64,000 nucleotides of DNA from the NCBI RefSeq assembly GCF_001307295.1, contig NZ_CP012700.1, positions 623,001-687,000 on the forward strand. Direction: 5' to 3'. The stretch's first letter is position 1. Every line of letters starts with the position of its first letter. The notes under the pieces were generated by a model that saw nothing but the letters and a program-made list of their open reading frames with translations, was not told the DNA's origin and made no database searches. This DNA comes from Sphingopyxis macrogoltabida (lineage in GTDB: Bacteria; Pseudomonadota; Alphaproteobacteria; Sphingomonadales; Sphingomonadaceae). This document shows, piece by piece, positions 11,072-19,424 of the stretch. A program made the translations under genes and the position numbers.

Positions 11072-11917
11072 TTACCAGCCGCCCGACGCGCCGCCGCCGC
11101 CGAAGCTGCCGCCGCCGCCCGAGAAGCCGCCGAAGCTTCCGCCGCCGCCGCCCCAGCTCGAACCGCCGCCGCCCCAGGACGATCCGCCACCCGATCCCCA
11201 GTCATCTTCGTCGCCGCCCCAGACGATGATCGGCGCACCGCCCCACGGGCGGTTCTTGCGATGCTTCTTGCCGCGCCGCCCGAGGCTGGAGAGGATCGGC
11301 AGGATGAAGAAGAAAAAGACGATGAAGCCGATGAAGATCAGCCCGCCGATATCGCCGTCGTCGGCGCGGTCGCGTTCTTCGGTCGCGGCCGCCTGCGCGC
11401 GCGCGGCGGCTTCCTCGGGCGGGAGCTGGATCTGCTGGGCGATCGCGTTGACGCCGTCCTGGATGCCGCCCGGATAATCATTCGCCTTGAATTTGGGCGT
11501 CACGACGTCGCGGATGATCCGCCCAGACAGCGCGTCGGTGAGCACGGGTTCGAGCCCGAGGCCGACCGAGATGTTCATCCGCCGCTCGTTCGGGGCGATC
11601 AGGAAGACGACGCCGTCGTCCTTCGCCTCGTCGCCGATTCCCCAGGCGCGACCAAGCTTGTAGCCGTAATCGGCGATGTCATTGCCCTCGAGGTCGCTGA
11701 CGGTCGCGACGACCAACTGGTGGCCGGTGGTCGTCTCAAGCTGTTCGAGCTGCGTGTTGAGACTGGCCTCCTCGGCCGGCGGAATGATGTCGGCCTGATC
11801 GACGACGCGCCCGGTCAGCTTGGGAAAGGTCTGAGCGGCGGCGGGTGCGGCCGTCAGCAACAGCAGCCCGGTGAGGGCGGCTGTTGCGAGCGGGCGAAAC
11901 AGGGTGGTTAGGGCCAC
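11072..11917 (-). CDS. TPM-domain protein with glycine-rich C-terminus (YgcG-like)
   Basis: This 281-residue protein has a Sec signal (LTGLLLLTAAPAAAQ), an extracytoplasmic TPM domain (about 33-165: GRVVDQADIIPP, LVVATVSDLEG, VVFLIAPNERRMNISVGLG), one membrane helix (GLIFIGFIVFFFFILPIL) and a tail dominated by Gly, Ser and Trp repeats (SSWGGGG, SFGGFSGGGG). The same layout is known in YgcG-type proteins, where the tail is thought to be flexible. The start is a GTG one base after the lemA stop with only a weak ribosome site, so coupling to lemA is likely. Partners are expected to be LemA and the shorter TPM protein. Confidence 0.86.
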   Translation of the reverse strand: MALTTLFRPLATAALTGLLLLTAAPAAAQTFPKLTGRVVDQADIIPPAEEASLNTQLEQLETTTGHQLVVATVSDLEGNDIADYGYKLGRAWGIGDEAKDDGVVFLIAPNERRMNISVGLGLEPVLTDALSGRIIRDVVTPKFKANDYPGGIQDGVNAIAQQIQLPPEEAAARAQAAATEERDRADDGDIGGLIFIGFIVFFFFILPILSSLGRRGKKHRKNRPWGGAPIIVWGGDEDDWGSGGGSSWGGGGSSWGGGGGSFGGFSGGGGSFGGGGASGGW

Positions 11918-11918
11918 C

Positions 11919-12521
11919 TTATTGCCCGAAGTCGACCTTCGGCGCGACGTTGGCGTTCGGCGTCACCGCGCGGTACGGCGTCATCGGCTTGGCGCCATGG
12001 ACGATCTTGGCGCCGATGATATCGGGGAAGGTGCGGATCGTGGTGTTATAGTCCTGTACCGCGCTGTTATAATCCTGCACCGACACGTTGATCCGGTTTT
12101 CGGTGCCTTCGAGCTGCGTCATCAGATCGGCGAAGCGCGCCTGGCTCTTGAGGTCGGGATATTGTTCGACGGTGACGAGCAGGCGGCCGAGCGCGCTCGA
12201 CACATTGCCCTGCGCTTGCTGGAACGCCTGTACCTTGGCGGGATCTTCGAGATCGTCGGTGCTGAGCTTCACCTGCGTCGCCGAGGCGCGGGCCTGGATC
12301 ACGCCTTCGAGCGTCGACTGCTCGATCTTCGCGGCGCCCCTCGCGGTCTCGACAAGGTTGGGGATCAGGTCGGCGCGGCGCTGGTAGGCGGCCTCGACAT
12401 TCGCCCATTTGGCCTTGGCGGCCTCTTCCTTGGTGGGAACGCTGTTGATGCCGCAGGCGGACAGCGACAGTGCGGCAACCGGGACAATCAGCCAGCGGGC
12501 AGAACGATAGGTCATGGTCAT
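11919..12521 (-). CDS. lemA: LemA family lipoprotein
   Basis: The 200-residue product has a lipoprotein signal (VAALSLSACG) followed by the long helical LemA fold (ANVEAAYQRRADLIPNLVET near 40-60, AQGNVSSALGRLLVTVEQYP, LEGTENRINVSVQDYN). Its biochemical function is unknown. LemA genes often neighbour TPM-domain genes, as here. I chose the ATG at 12521, which has GGGAG seven bases upstream and gives the signal sequence directly; the longer open frame upstream runs through the promoter. It is the first gene of the minus-strand series and diverges from mscL. Confidence 0.92.
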   Translation of the reverse strand: MTMTYRSARWLIVPVAALSLSACGINSVPTKEEAAKAKWANVEAAYQRRADLIPNLVETARGAAKIEQSTLEGVIQARASATQVKLSTDDLEDPAKVQAFQQAQGNVSSALGRLLVTVEQYPDLKSQARFADLMTQLEGTENRINVSVQDYNSAVQDYNTTIRTFPDIIGAKIVHGAKPMTPYRAVTPNANVAPKVDFGQ

Positions 12522-12639
12522 CAATGCTCCCTCGCGCGGCGTTTTGCCGCAACAATACACATAATAGGATGGCGCTTGCCTTTGTGCAATCCACGCGGCA
12601 GTTTCGTTGCTGACCACCAACCTTCCGGGGAGAGCCAAG

Positions 12640-13065
12640 ATGTTGGGAGAATTCAGGGAATTCATCGCGCGCGGCAATGTCATCGACCTTGCGGTCGGTG
12701 TCATCATCGGCGGCGCCTTTGCGACGATCACCGGCTCGCTGACCGAGGATCTGATCATGCCGGTTGTTGGCTGGATCTTCGGCGGAGTCGATTTCACCAG
12801 CCAGTTCATCCTGCTCGGCAGCGTGCCCGACGGTATTGCGGCGACCGATTATGCGGCGCTCAAGAAAGCCGGGGTCGCGATGGTCGGCTATGGCGCCTTC
12901 ATTACCGCGGTGATCAACTTCCTGATCCTCGCATGGATCATCTTTCTGATGGTCAAGATGGTGAACCGTGTCCTCCGCAAGGCGCCCGCAGAGCCCGCTG
13001 CGCCCGCCGGTCCGACCGAAGTCGACCTGCTTACGGAAATCCGCGACGAACTGAAAAAGAAGTAG
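12640..13065 (+). CDS. mscL: Large-conductance mechanosensitive channel MscL
   Basis: MscL forms a pentameric pore that opens under membrane tension and releases solutes during hypo-osmotic shock. The 141-residue protein shows the family start [20 protein letters not shown], the first helix with the pore-lining [10 protein letters not shown], the periplasmic loop, the second helix ([20 protein letters not shown]) and a charged C-terminal helix. The start has a GGGGAGA site upstream; the longer frame adds eleven residues not found in the family. Two strong hairpins follow the stop. Confidence 0.95.
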   Translation: MLGEFREFIARGNVIDLAVGVIIGGAFATITGSLTEDLIMPVVGWIFGGVDFTSQFILLGSVPDGIAATDYAALKKAGVAMVGYGAFITAVINFLILAWIIFLMVKMVNRVLRKAPAEPAAPAGPTEVDLLTEIRDELKKK

Positions 13066-13090
13066 TGCGCTTCCGGCTATAGCCGGATCG

Positions 13091-13167
13091 GCACCGGCCC
13101 GCTCCCCCGCCCGGCCTCCCACAGGATAAACTGGATTGGGAGGCTGGGCGGGGGAGTGGGCCGGTGC
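13091..13167. repeat. 31-base-pair inverted repeat after mscL
   Basis: The left arm 13091-13121 and right arm 13137-13167 can pair over all 31 positions with only two G-U pairs, leaving a 15-base loop. A 14-base palindrome, CCGGCTATAGCCGG (13071-13084), precedes it. There is no T-run after the stem, so it is not a textbook terminator. It could be an mRNA 3' stabiliser or a mobile palindrome. Confidence 0.8.
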
Positions 13168-13184
13168 AGAAACGAGACGAAAAT

Positions 13185-13217
13185 GCCCGCCTGCGCTCTT
13201 TCCAAGCGCGGGCGGGC
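13185..13217 (+). terminator. Candidate terminator hairpin between mscL and ssrA
   Basis: A 13-base stem (13185-13197 and 13205-13217, one G-U pair) encloses a 7-base loop and is followed by TTCCTAT. It is well placed to end the mscL transcript before the tmRNA gene. The weak T-tract keeps this tentative. Confidence 0.5.
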
Positions 13218-13249
13218 TTCCTATATCAGTCTTGCCGGTTTCGGCCGGC

Positions 13250-13600
13250 TATGAGGATAAATGGTGTCGTGGAATAGACACAGCGGACCCGGGGGCAGTA
13301 CCCGGCGGCTCCACCACAAACCCGCGCTTGCTTTTGGGGCGCGCGGGTTTCTGAGGGGGCCGAACCAGGATCGACGTGTGTTCAAAGGCGATATTTTCTT
13401 CCGGGCTGAGTAACCCGTTCAAGGCTCAAAACGATAAGTGCTAACGATAACGAAGCACTCGCTCTTGCTGCCTAACCGATAAGCCTCACGGCCTAAGGTT
13501 AGACAAATAGAACGCGGTTCGGACCGAACCGGGCAACAGAATCGGATACCAGCGGCTGGGGACGAGCCGGGCAACAGAATCGTCCCACCTTCTCCCTTCG
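13250..13600 (+). ncRNA. ssrA: Two-piece, circularly permuted transfer-messenger RNA
   Basis: tmRNA rescues stalled ribosomes and tags the nascent peptide for proteolysis with SmpB. As in other alphaproteobacteria, the gene is permuted. The acceptor piece comes first and ends at 13316 with the T-arm CCGGGGGCAGTACCCGG and an acceptor 3' strand CGGCTCC plus ACCA (13306-13316). A hairpin-forming spacer follows (13317-13355). The coding piece begins at 13356 with GGGGCCG, which pairs with CGGCTCC over seven bases. The resume codon is GCT at 13440, and the tag reads ANDNEALALAA then TAA (13440-13475). Pseudoknot-like stems follow, for example GGTTCGGACCGAACC. The outer ends of both pieces are approximate. 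Confidence 0.92.
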
Positions 13601-13613
13601 CGGTAGGTCAAAA

Positions 13614-13635
13614 GGGAGCGGCGAACCGCTCCCTT
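13614..13635 (+). terminator. Terminator hairpin after ssrA
   Basis: GGGAGCGG and CCGCTCCC form a perfect 8-base stem with a CGAA loop, followed by TTGCTTC. It directly follows the tmRNA coding piece and lies between two converging genes, so it may serve both. Confidence 0.65.
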
Positions 13636-13656
13636 GCTTCAGCTTCGGCGCAACCT

Positions 13657-14511
13657 TCAGCTCCCTTGCGGCACATATCCGGTGTCGACGCGCAGATTGT
13701 TCTGCACATGCTTCACGCCCGTCACGTCGTCGGCCAAATCCTCGGCGCGGCGTTTGGCGTGCTTGCTGTCGACCTGTCCGCCGAGCGTGACCTCGCCGTC
13801 CGACACTGCGACGCTGATCCGCGACGCATCAATCCAGCTGTCCTCGGTCAACTGATCGTTGACATCCTCGCGGATGCGGTCGTCCGACCGGATATAGTCG
13901 CTCGGCCCGCGGCCGCGATGGTCGCGGTCGCGACGGCGCTGCGCCTCTTCGTCGCCGAACCACGAGCGGACCTCGTCGCCAGCGCGTTCGAGAAAACCGC
14001 GTTCATGGTGCCGGGCGGTGGCCGGATAGACATCGCGACGATAGGTCGAGCGTCCGAAATCCGCGGCCGCATGGGGCAGGGCAGTCGGCCAGCCGTAGAG
14101 GTCGGCATAGCTGCCCGCGAGCCAGAGCGGCACACGGTCATAATCGTCGCGCCAATCGCGCCGCGACGCCCGGCCCCGGCCGCGGTAATCGCTGTCGCTG
14201 TCGTAGCGCTCGCCGAAGCCATATCCGGCGTAGCCGCCCTGTTCGCGGTCCCAATGTTCGTGTTCGCGGCGATCGCTGTCCGCGCCGTAGCGGCGTGCTT
14301 GCCCGCCGCGGTAACGGCCACCGCCGCGCGTTGGATCGAAACCGCCGTAGCGCCGCACGTCGCGCGGTCCGAAGCCGGCTTCGGGGTAGCCGCCATATGC
14401 GTGGCCGCCTTCTTCGCGGTTCGCATTCCAATCGTGGAGCGGTTCCGATCGCGTGTCACGATCGTCCTTATCCTCGTTGCCGCTACGACCCTTATAGTCT
14501 TGCCGTTCCAC
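13657..14511 (-). CDS. BON-domain protein with long Arg/Gly/Tyr-rich N-terminus
   Basis: The C-terminal part (about residues 210-280: IREDVNDQLTEDSWIDASRI, VSDGEVTLGGQVDSKHAKRR, VTGVKHVQNNLRV) is a BON domain, a small alpha/beta module found in envelope-stress proteins such as OsmY. The first 200 residues are low in complexity and rich in Arg, Gly, Asp and Tyr (GGRYRGGQARRYG), probably disordered. No signal peptide is evident with the start I chose, a GTG at 14511 preceded by AGGAG seven bases away; the open frame extends further upstream without a plausible start. The role is unknown; stress-related is an inference from the domain. Confidence 0.75.
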   Translation of the reverse strand: MERQDYKGRSGNEDKDDRDTRSEPLHDWNANREEGGHAYGGYPEAGFGPRDVRRYGGFDPTRGGGRYRGGQARRYGADSDRREHEHWDREQGGYAGYGFGERYDSDSDYRGRGRASRRDWRDDYDRVPLWLAGSYADLYGWPTALPHAAADFGRSTYRRDVYPATARHHERGFLERAGDEVRSWFGDEEAQRRRDRDHRGRGPSDYIRSDDRIREDVNDQLTEDSWIDASRISVAVSDGEVTLGGQVDSKHAKRRAEDLADDVTGVKHVQNNLRVDTGYVPQGS

Positions 14512-14645
14512 CTTGCATCTCCTCGTCTCGTCTGGGGAAGCGGCTGGTGGCACGGCCGGGGGCCGCAGCCCCCAACCTGTCAGACCGACGCGCGCCGGGG
14601 CGGCAAGTTCCCCGCGGTTCGACGAAGCGAGTGGAAAAGCTGGCG

Positions 14646-15059
14646 TCAGGGATGCTCGACGGTGCATAGGCGGTGGTCGCCCAAAGCTTCGATCACCCGG
14701 CAGTCGGCGGCGACGCCGCCGCGGCAGCGGCCGACGATGCGCGTCAGTTCGTCGCGGAGCAGCGCAAGCTGCGCGATCTTTTCCTCGACCTGCGCCAGAT
14801 GCAGGCTGGCGATCCGGTCGGCTTCGCCGCAATCGCGTTCGGGATGATCGGAAAGGTCGAGCAGCGAGCGGATTTCCTCGATCGTGAAACCGAGGTCGCG
14901 CGAATGGCGGACGAACGACAGCCGGGCCCGATGCGTGCCGCCATAGCTTCTGTAATTGGCCGCGGTTCGATCGGGCTCCGGGAGCAGGCCGATCCGCTCA
15001 TAATAGCGGATGGTTTCGATGTTGGTGCCGGTGGCACGCGACAGTTCGCCGATTTTCAT
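14646..15059 (-). CDS. MerR family heavy-metal-responsive regulator
   Basis: MerR proteins bind between the -35 and -10 boxes of a promoter with a long spacer and twist it open when metal binds. This 137-residue protein has the winged helix-turn-helix (MKIGELSRATGTNIETIRYY), the dimerisation coiled coil (about 75-110), and cysteines placed as in the ZntR/PbrR/CadR branch: one in ERDCGEAD near 78 and two in CRGGVAADCRVIEAL near 112-120. A metal such as zinc, cadmium or lead is plausible. It is divergent from a cation transporter, and its own coding start lies next to a matching palindrome. Confidence 0.9.
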   Translation of the reverse strand: MKIGELSRATGTNIETIRYYERIGLLPEPDRTAANYRSYGGTHRARLSFVRHSRDLGFTIEEIRSLLDLSDHPERDCGEADRIASLHLAQVEEKIAQLALLRDELTRIVGRCRGGVAADCRVIEALGDHRLCTVEHP

Positions 15060-15062
15060 TGC

Positions 15063-15093
15063 TTGACCCTGTAGTTGCTACAGGGTCCATATA
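15063..15093 (+). promoter_or_regulatory. MerR-type promoter and operator for the cation transporter
   Basis: TTGACC (15063-15068) and CATATA (15088-15093) are separated by 19 bases, the long spacer typical of MerR-controlled promoters. The spacer region holds a perfect inverted repeat: GACCCTGTAG and CTACAGGGTC flank TTG (15065-15087). It lies between the divergent regulator and transporter starts, so regulation of both is expected. Confidence 0.82.
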
Positions 15094-15128
15094 GGGTGCC
15101 GACTCGAAGATAACAGGAGATTTCGGCG

Positions 15129-15749
15129 ATGGCCGATCAATGCTGTGCAGGGAAAAGCGGCAAGACCGCACTCAACGATCCGAAGTGGCGGCGCGTGCTG
15201 TGGATCGCGCTGGTCATCAACGCCGCGATGTTCGGGGTCGAGATCGTCGCCGGGGTTGCGGCGGACTCGCGCGCGCTGCAGGCCGATGCGCTCGATTTCC
15301 TCGGCGACAGCGCCAATTATGCGATCAGCCTCGGCGTTGCGGGCATGGCGCTTGCCTGGCGTGCCCGCGCGGCGCTGCTGAAAGCCGTGACGATGCTGTC
15401 GTTCGGGCTCTGGGTGTTCGGTTCGGCGATCTGGGGCATTGTGAGCGGGAGTGCGCCGCACGCCGAGACGATGGGGATCATCGGCGCGCTCGCGCTCGCC
15501 GCCAATGTCGCGGTCGCGCTGATGCTCTATCGCTACCGCACCGGCGACGCCAACATGCGGTCGGTGTGGATCTGCTCGCGCAACGACGCGATCGGCAATG
15601 TCGCGGTGATGGCGGCGGCGCTCGGCGTGTTCGGGACGGGGCAGGGCTGGCCCGATCTCGTCGTCGCGGCGATCATGGCGGGGCTGGCGATCTGGGGCAG
15701 CCTCGACGTCTTCCGGCAGGCGCGCGGCGAGTTGGCGACCGCCGCCTAG
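15129..15749 (+). CDS. Cation transporter of the CDF family
   Basis: CDF proteins export divalent metal ions in exchange for protons. The 206-residue protein has about six hydrophobic helices with the acidic metal-site motifs ADALDFLGDSANYA (near 48-61) and SRNDAIGNVA (near 150). It starts with a possible metal-binding MADQCCAGKSGK. It ends shortly after the sixth helix and lacks the cytoplasmic C-terminal domain of larger CDF transporters; short forms like this are known beside MerR genes. The promoter upstream carries a MerR operator, so induction by metal is likely. The gene end overlaps the convergent gene end by four bases. Confidence 0.87.
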   Translation: MADQCCAGKSGKTALNDPKWRRVLWIALVINAAMFGVEIVAGVAADSRALQADALDFLGDSANYAISLGVAGMALAWRARAALLKAVTMLSFGLWVFGSAIWGIVSGSAPHAETMGIIGALALAANVAVALMLYRYRTGDANMRSVWICSRNDAIGNVAVMAAALGVFGTGQGWPDLVVAAIMAGLAIWGSLDVFRQARGELATAA

Positions 15750-16591
15750 AAAGCGACGCCGGGACGCAGCACGAGCTGGAAGAAGGCGAGCAGGGCAGCG
15801 AGCGCGGCGGCGGGTATGGCCAGCCCGGCTGTGCCGGGCGGTGGCTGGGCCGCGGTGGTGGTCGCCAGTCCGAGCGTCAGCCAGCCGAGGCCGACGATGT
15901 GCACGACGAGCGGGATCAGCACGACCTCGACCGGTTCGCGCGGGACGCGAAACGGGATGGTGAGAAGCGTGGCGAGTGCCAGCGTCGCGAGCAGGGCGAG
16001 GGCGGTTGCCCGATCCGGCTGGCCCGTCGCGAGTGGATAGCGCCGCGCCAGCGCGCGGCCGGCGGCGAACAGGCCGATTACCGTGAGCGGAAGCAGCGCA
16101 AGGCGGAGCAGCGGGCCGATGCCCATATAGGTCAGCGCGCGCCCGACGTCGTTTCCGGCGATCAGGCTACCGACGGCGGCCTGGCTGAGCGCCTGGAACA
16201 ATCCCTGGAACGCCATCCAGAAAGCGAAGAGCCGCCATGCCGGACGATCCGTTCCGATCCGTCCGGCCAGCCACAGGAAGGCGAGGCCGCTCAGCAGGGT
16301 GGCGATTGCGCCGCCGCCCTGCAGCAATTCGGCCACCGGCGCGTCGCCGCGCCAGTCATGGTCGTTGTGGTAGAGGATGGGGTCGAGCCCCGGCACCAGC
16401 GCCTTCGGCACGACGAGACCGACCTCCTGAACGAAGAAGGTCAGGCTGAAGGCGAGCGCGCAAAGCAGCGTCGAGGCGGCGAAGATGCGCCTATCGGCGG
16501 ATTTCGCGCCGGCCCCGGCGGGCAGCCGCAACAGGGCGATTGCCAACGGCAGCAGGCCGATTGCCGCGATCAGCCCCAGCAAGATCCCCAT
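15746..16591 (-). CDS. Multi-pass membrane protein of unknown function
   Basis: The 281-residue protein has about seven predicted hydrophobic helices (for example GILLGLIAAIGLLPLAIALL, FAASTLLCALAFSLTFFVQE, FWMAFQGLFQALSQAAVG, ALALLATLALATLLTIPF). A loop contains LYHNDHDWRGDAP, whose clustered His and Asp could bind metal, but I recognise no family. It overlaps the end of the CDF transporter gene by four bases on the opposite strand and lies 35 bases after the following small membrane-anchored gene on its own strand. Confidence 0.75.
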   Translation of the reverse strand: MGILLGLIAAIGLLPLAIALLRLPAGAGAKSADRRIFAASTLLCALAFSLTFFVQEVGLVVPKALVPGLDPILYHNDHDWRGDAPVAELLQGGGAIATLLSGLAFLWLAGRIGTDRPAWRLFAFWMAFQGLFQALSQAAVGSLIAGNDVGRALTYMGIGPLLRLALLPLTVIGLFAAGRALARRYPLATGQPDRATALALLATLALATLLTIPFRVPREPVEVVLIPLVVHIVGLGWLTLGLATTTAAQPPPGTAGLAIPAAALAALLAFFQLVLRPGVAF

Positions 16592-16625
16592 GTCCGTTCC
16601 CCGCCGTCGTTACGCTCGTGCGTCC

Positions 16626-16973
<348 letters not shown>

Positions 16974-17420
16974 CTACCGCTCGACCTTGGTCACCAAGAT
17001 GACCGAGGTGGTCGTGCGTTCGATCCCGTCGAGCAGGCCGATCTCGTCGATCAGCTCGTTGAGCTGGGCGGTGTCTTCGGCTTCGAGCATTGCGATGATA
17101 TCATATTCGCCGCTGATCGCGTGGATCGCCTGCACGAGCGGGATCGCCGCGAGCGCCTGTTCGACCTCGCGATGATAGCGGGGCAGCGTCTTGATCATCA
17201 TATGCGCGCGCACCCGGCTTGCCGAAAAGGCACGGCCGAGCCGCACCGTATAGCCCGCGACGACCTGTTCTTCCTCCAGCCGCGCGAGACGCGAATAGAT
17301 CGCGCCGCGCGACAGGCCGAGTTCCTTGGCGAGTTGCGCGATCGTCTGGCGCGCGTCGTCGCGGAGCAGGGTGAGCAGCCGCTCGTCGATCTCGTCGAGG
17401 GTGACGCCGCCGTTCGGCAT
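16974..17420 (-). CDS. Lrp/AsnC family transcriptional regulator
   Basis: Lrp/AsnC regulators sense amino acids and form octamers that wrap DNA. The 148-residue protein has the N-terminal helix-turn-helix (LDEIDERLLTLLRDDARQTI, then LAKELGLSRGAIYSRLARLE) and a RAM ligand-binding domain (SGEYDIIAMLEAED near 105-118, TTTSVILVTKVER at the end). Its ATG overlaps the stop of the S51-T2 peptidase gene (TGATG), so the two are translationally coupled. Control of that gene, and perhaps of the divergent TonB receptor, by an amino acid is a reasonable inference. Confidence 0.9.
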   Translation of the reverse strand: MPNGGVTLDEIDERLLTLLRDDARQTIAQLAKELGLSRGAIYSRLARLEEEQVVAGYTVRLGRAFSASRVRAHMMIKTLPRYHREVEQALAAIPLVQAIHAISGEYDIIAMLEAEDTAQLNELIDEIGLLDGIERTTTSVILVTKVER

Positions 17421-19360
17421 CAGTCGGCCAGCTTTTCGTCGGCGAAAATCGCCGTTGCGGGCGCTCCGCCGACGGTGATTTGGCCGCGGTACATGCCGAG
17501 GTCGTTGATCGCGAACGCCGGGCGCCCGTCGGGGCCCATCGCGATCAGCCCGCCGTCGCCGCCGATCGCGCCGACCGCCATGATTGTGTCGTCGGCCGCA
17601 TCCTTCAGGCTTTCGCCTTTCCATGCGACACGGTCGCAGACCTGCCGCGCGGCGCTTTCGCGGATGAAATATTCGCCCGATCCGGTCGCCGACACCGCGC
17701 ACTGGCCGTTCTTGGCATAGGTGCCGGCGCCGATGATCGGGCTATCGCCGATGCGACCCCAGCGCTTGCCCGTCATGCCGCCGGTCGACGTGGCGGCGGC
17801 AAGATTGCCCTCGGCGTCGAGCGCGACCGCGCCAACGGTGCCGAACAAATGGGCGGGATCGACCGCCGCCTGCTGTCTGGCGCGCCAGGCGAGCAATTGC
17901 TGCCAGCGTTCCTCGGTACGGAACCAGGCGGGGTCGGCCTGTTCGAGCCCCTGTTCGACCGAAAAGCGGTCGGCGCCGTCGCGCGCCAGCATGACGTGCG
18001 GGCTCTTGTCCATGACGGCACGCGCAAGGTCGATCGGGTGGCGCGTGCGGGTGACGCCGGCGACGGCGCCGGCCTTCAGCGTCTTGCCGTCCATGATCGC
18101 CGCGTCTAGTTCGTTCTTGCCCTCGGCAGTGAAGACCGCGCCGCGCCCGGCGTTGAACAGCGGGTTGTCCTCGAGCACGCGGACCGCCGCGGCGACCGCA
18201 TCGAGTGCCGCGCCGCCCTTGTCGAGCACTGCCGCGCCGGCGCGTAGCGCGGCGTCGAGCCCGGCGCGGTAAGCCTGTTCCTTTTCGGGCGAGAGGGTCC
18301 CCCGCTCGATCACCCCGGCGCCGCCGTGGATCGCCAGCGACCAGCGCGGCACCTCTACGATTTCGCCCGCGCGTGCGGCATAGTGGCGCTCGAAGACCGG
18401 ATTGTCGACGCGGCCCGACGGGAGGTGGACGACCGATCCGGGCCCGACGCCGACCACCTTGACGCGCGGTGCATCGAGGGGGCCGCGGCCGGTGACGCCG
18501 CGCAGCGTCGAGCCGTCGACCACCCAGGCATAGCCGTCAGGCGCGGTCGCATAGATGCGTCCGCTGCCGTCGGGTTCGACCGCGAGCGCGGCACTTTCGT
18601 CGACCCCGAGGCCGATCATCGCGGGCTGGTCGGCGGGGCGCCCGACCTGCGCCTTGGCAAGAAAGGCGAAGAGGCGGCCGAGGCGGTCGCGTTCCTTGAA
18701 ATGGGTGTCGGTGACAATGCCCTTGAGCAGCGCGAAATGGACGAAATCGCCCTCGATCGTGTTGGCGGGGCCGAGGGGGGCGGCGAGCGCCTCGGGGCTC
18801 TTGATGCTGCCGTCGTCCATCGCGCCGTAAAGCTTCTCGCCCTGCATCGCGAGGCCCGCGCTCGTCCCCGCGAGCGGCTTGCCCGCCGCGACATGCGCGT
18901 CGAGAATCTCGGCGACCGGGGTGCCGCGCCAGTAACGGACGTAGCGCGACTGGTCGCCGCCCGCGATGAAGATGCCGTCGGCCTTGCGCAGCCGGTCGAG
19001 AATCTTCCGGTTCGTCGATTGCGATCGGTCGTGAAAGACGAAGATTTCAGCCGACTGGATGCCGCCGACCTCGTCGAAGAATTCCTCGCCGATCTCCTTC
19101 CCGTAAGAGGCGCTGATCACGACGATATGGCCGTTTCCGGCTTTGCCGAAGAACCATTTCATCGAATCGATATTGCGATCGCCGCCGCCCATCAGGAGCA
19201 GCCCGCCCGACACCGGGCCCGGGGTCGGCGTGTTCAGTTTGCCGAACACATAATGTTCGTACGGTTTCGGCTTTGCTTCCTTTGCCGCCGCCGGGGCGAG
19301 TGCGAGACCCAGCGCCGCCAGTAGCGGCAGGAGCAGCCTGCGCACGATCATAGCCAACAT
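17420..19360 (-). CDS. Secreted fusion: cyanophycinase-like S51 domain plus isoaspartyl peptidase (T2) domain
   Basis: The 646-residue protein begins with a Sec signal (LLLPLLAALGLALAPAAA). Residues about 40-330 are S51-like: GGLLLMGGGDRN, FIAGGDQSRYVRYW and the serine elbow PLAGTSAGLAMQG (nucleophile near 155). Residues about 340-640 are an Ntn-type isoaspartyl peptidase/L-asparaginase: SLAIHGGAGV, NPLFNAGRGAVFT, and the autoprocessing site FGTVGAVAL with T508, then STGGMTGKRWGRIGDSPI. Cyanophycinases release beta-Asp-Arg dipeptides and T2 enzymes split beta-aspartyl dipeptides, so one polypeptide could do both steps. I chose the ATG at 19360 because GGGGGAG precedes it by eight bases. Cyanophycin as substrate is inferred, not shown. 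Confidence 0.88.
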   Translation of the reverse strand: MLAMIVRRLLLPLLAALGLALAPAAAKEAKPKPYEHYVFGKLNTPTPGPVSGGLLLMGGGDRNIDSMKWFFGKAGNGHIVVISASYGKEIGEEFFDEVGGIQSAEIFVFHDRSQSTNRKILDRLRKADGIFIAGGDQSRYVRYWRGTPVAEILDAHVAAGKPLAGTSAGLAMQGEKLYGAMDDGSIKSPEALAAPLGPANTIEGDFVHFALLKGIVTDTHFKERDRLGRLFAFLAKAQVGRPADQPAMIGLGVDESAALAVEPDGSGRIYATAPDGYAWVVDGSTLRGVTGRGPLDAPRVKVVGVGPGSVVHLPSGRVDNPVFERHYAARAGEIVEVPRWSLAIHGGAGVIERGTLSPEKEQAYRAGLDAALRAGAAVLDKGGAALDAVAAAVRVLEDNPLFNAGRGAVFTAEGKNELDAAIMDGKTLKAGAVAGVTRTRHPIDLARAVMDKSPHVMLARDGADRFSVEQGLEQADPAWFRTEERWQQLLAWRARQQAAVDPAHLFGTVGAVALDAEGNLAAATSTGGMTGKRWGRIGDSPIIGAGTYAKNGQCAVSATGSGEYFIRESAARQVCDRVAWKGESLKDAADDTIMAVGAIGGDGGLIAMGPDGRPAFAINDLGMYRGQITVGGAPATAIFADEKLAD

Positions 19361-19424
19361 CCAAAATTCTCCCCCGATGCGCCGATGCGATGGCACGATG
19401 TTACATAATAAGCGCAGATAATGA

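Noticed and set aside
9932..11911. Plus-strand open frame of 659 codons across the Nudix and TPM genes
   Set aside because: Its translation is low-complexity, while the minus strand carries three recognisable families in the same place.
12067..13122. Minus-strand frame of 351 codons covering lemA and mscL
   Set aside because: It crosses the divergent promoter region and two well-supported genes; no domain is seen.
13136..13354. Short plus-strand frame after mscL
   Set aside because: It lies on the hairpins and the tmRNA acceptor piece, which explain the sequence better.
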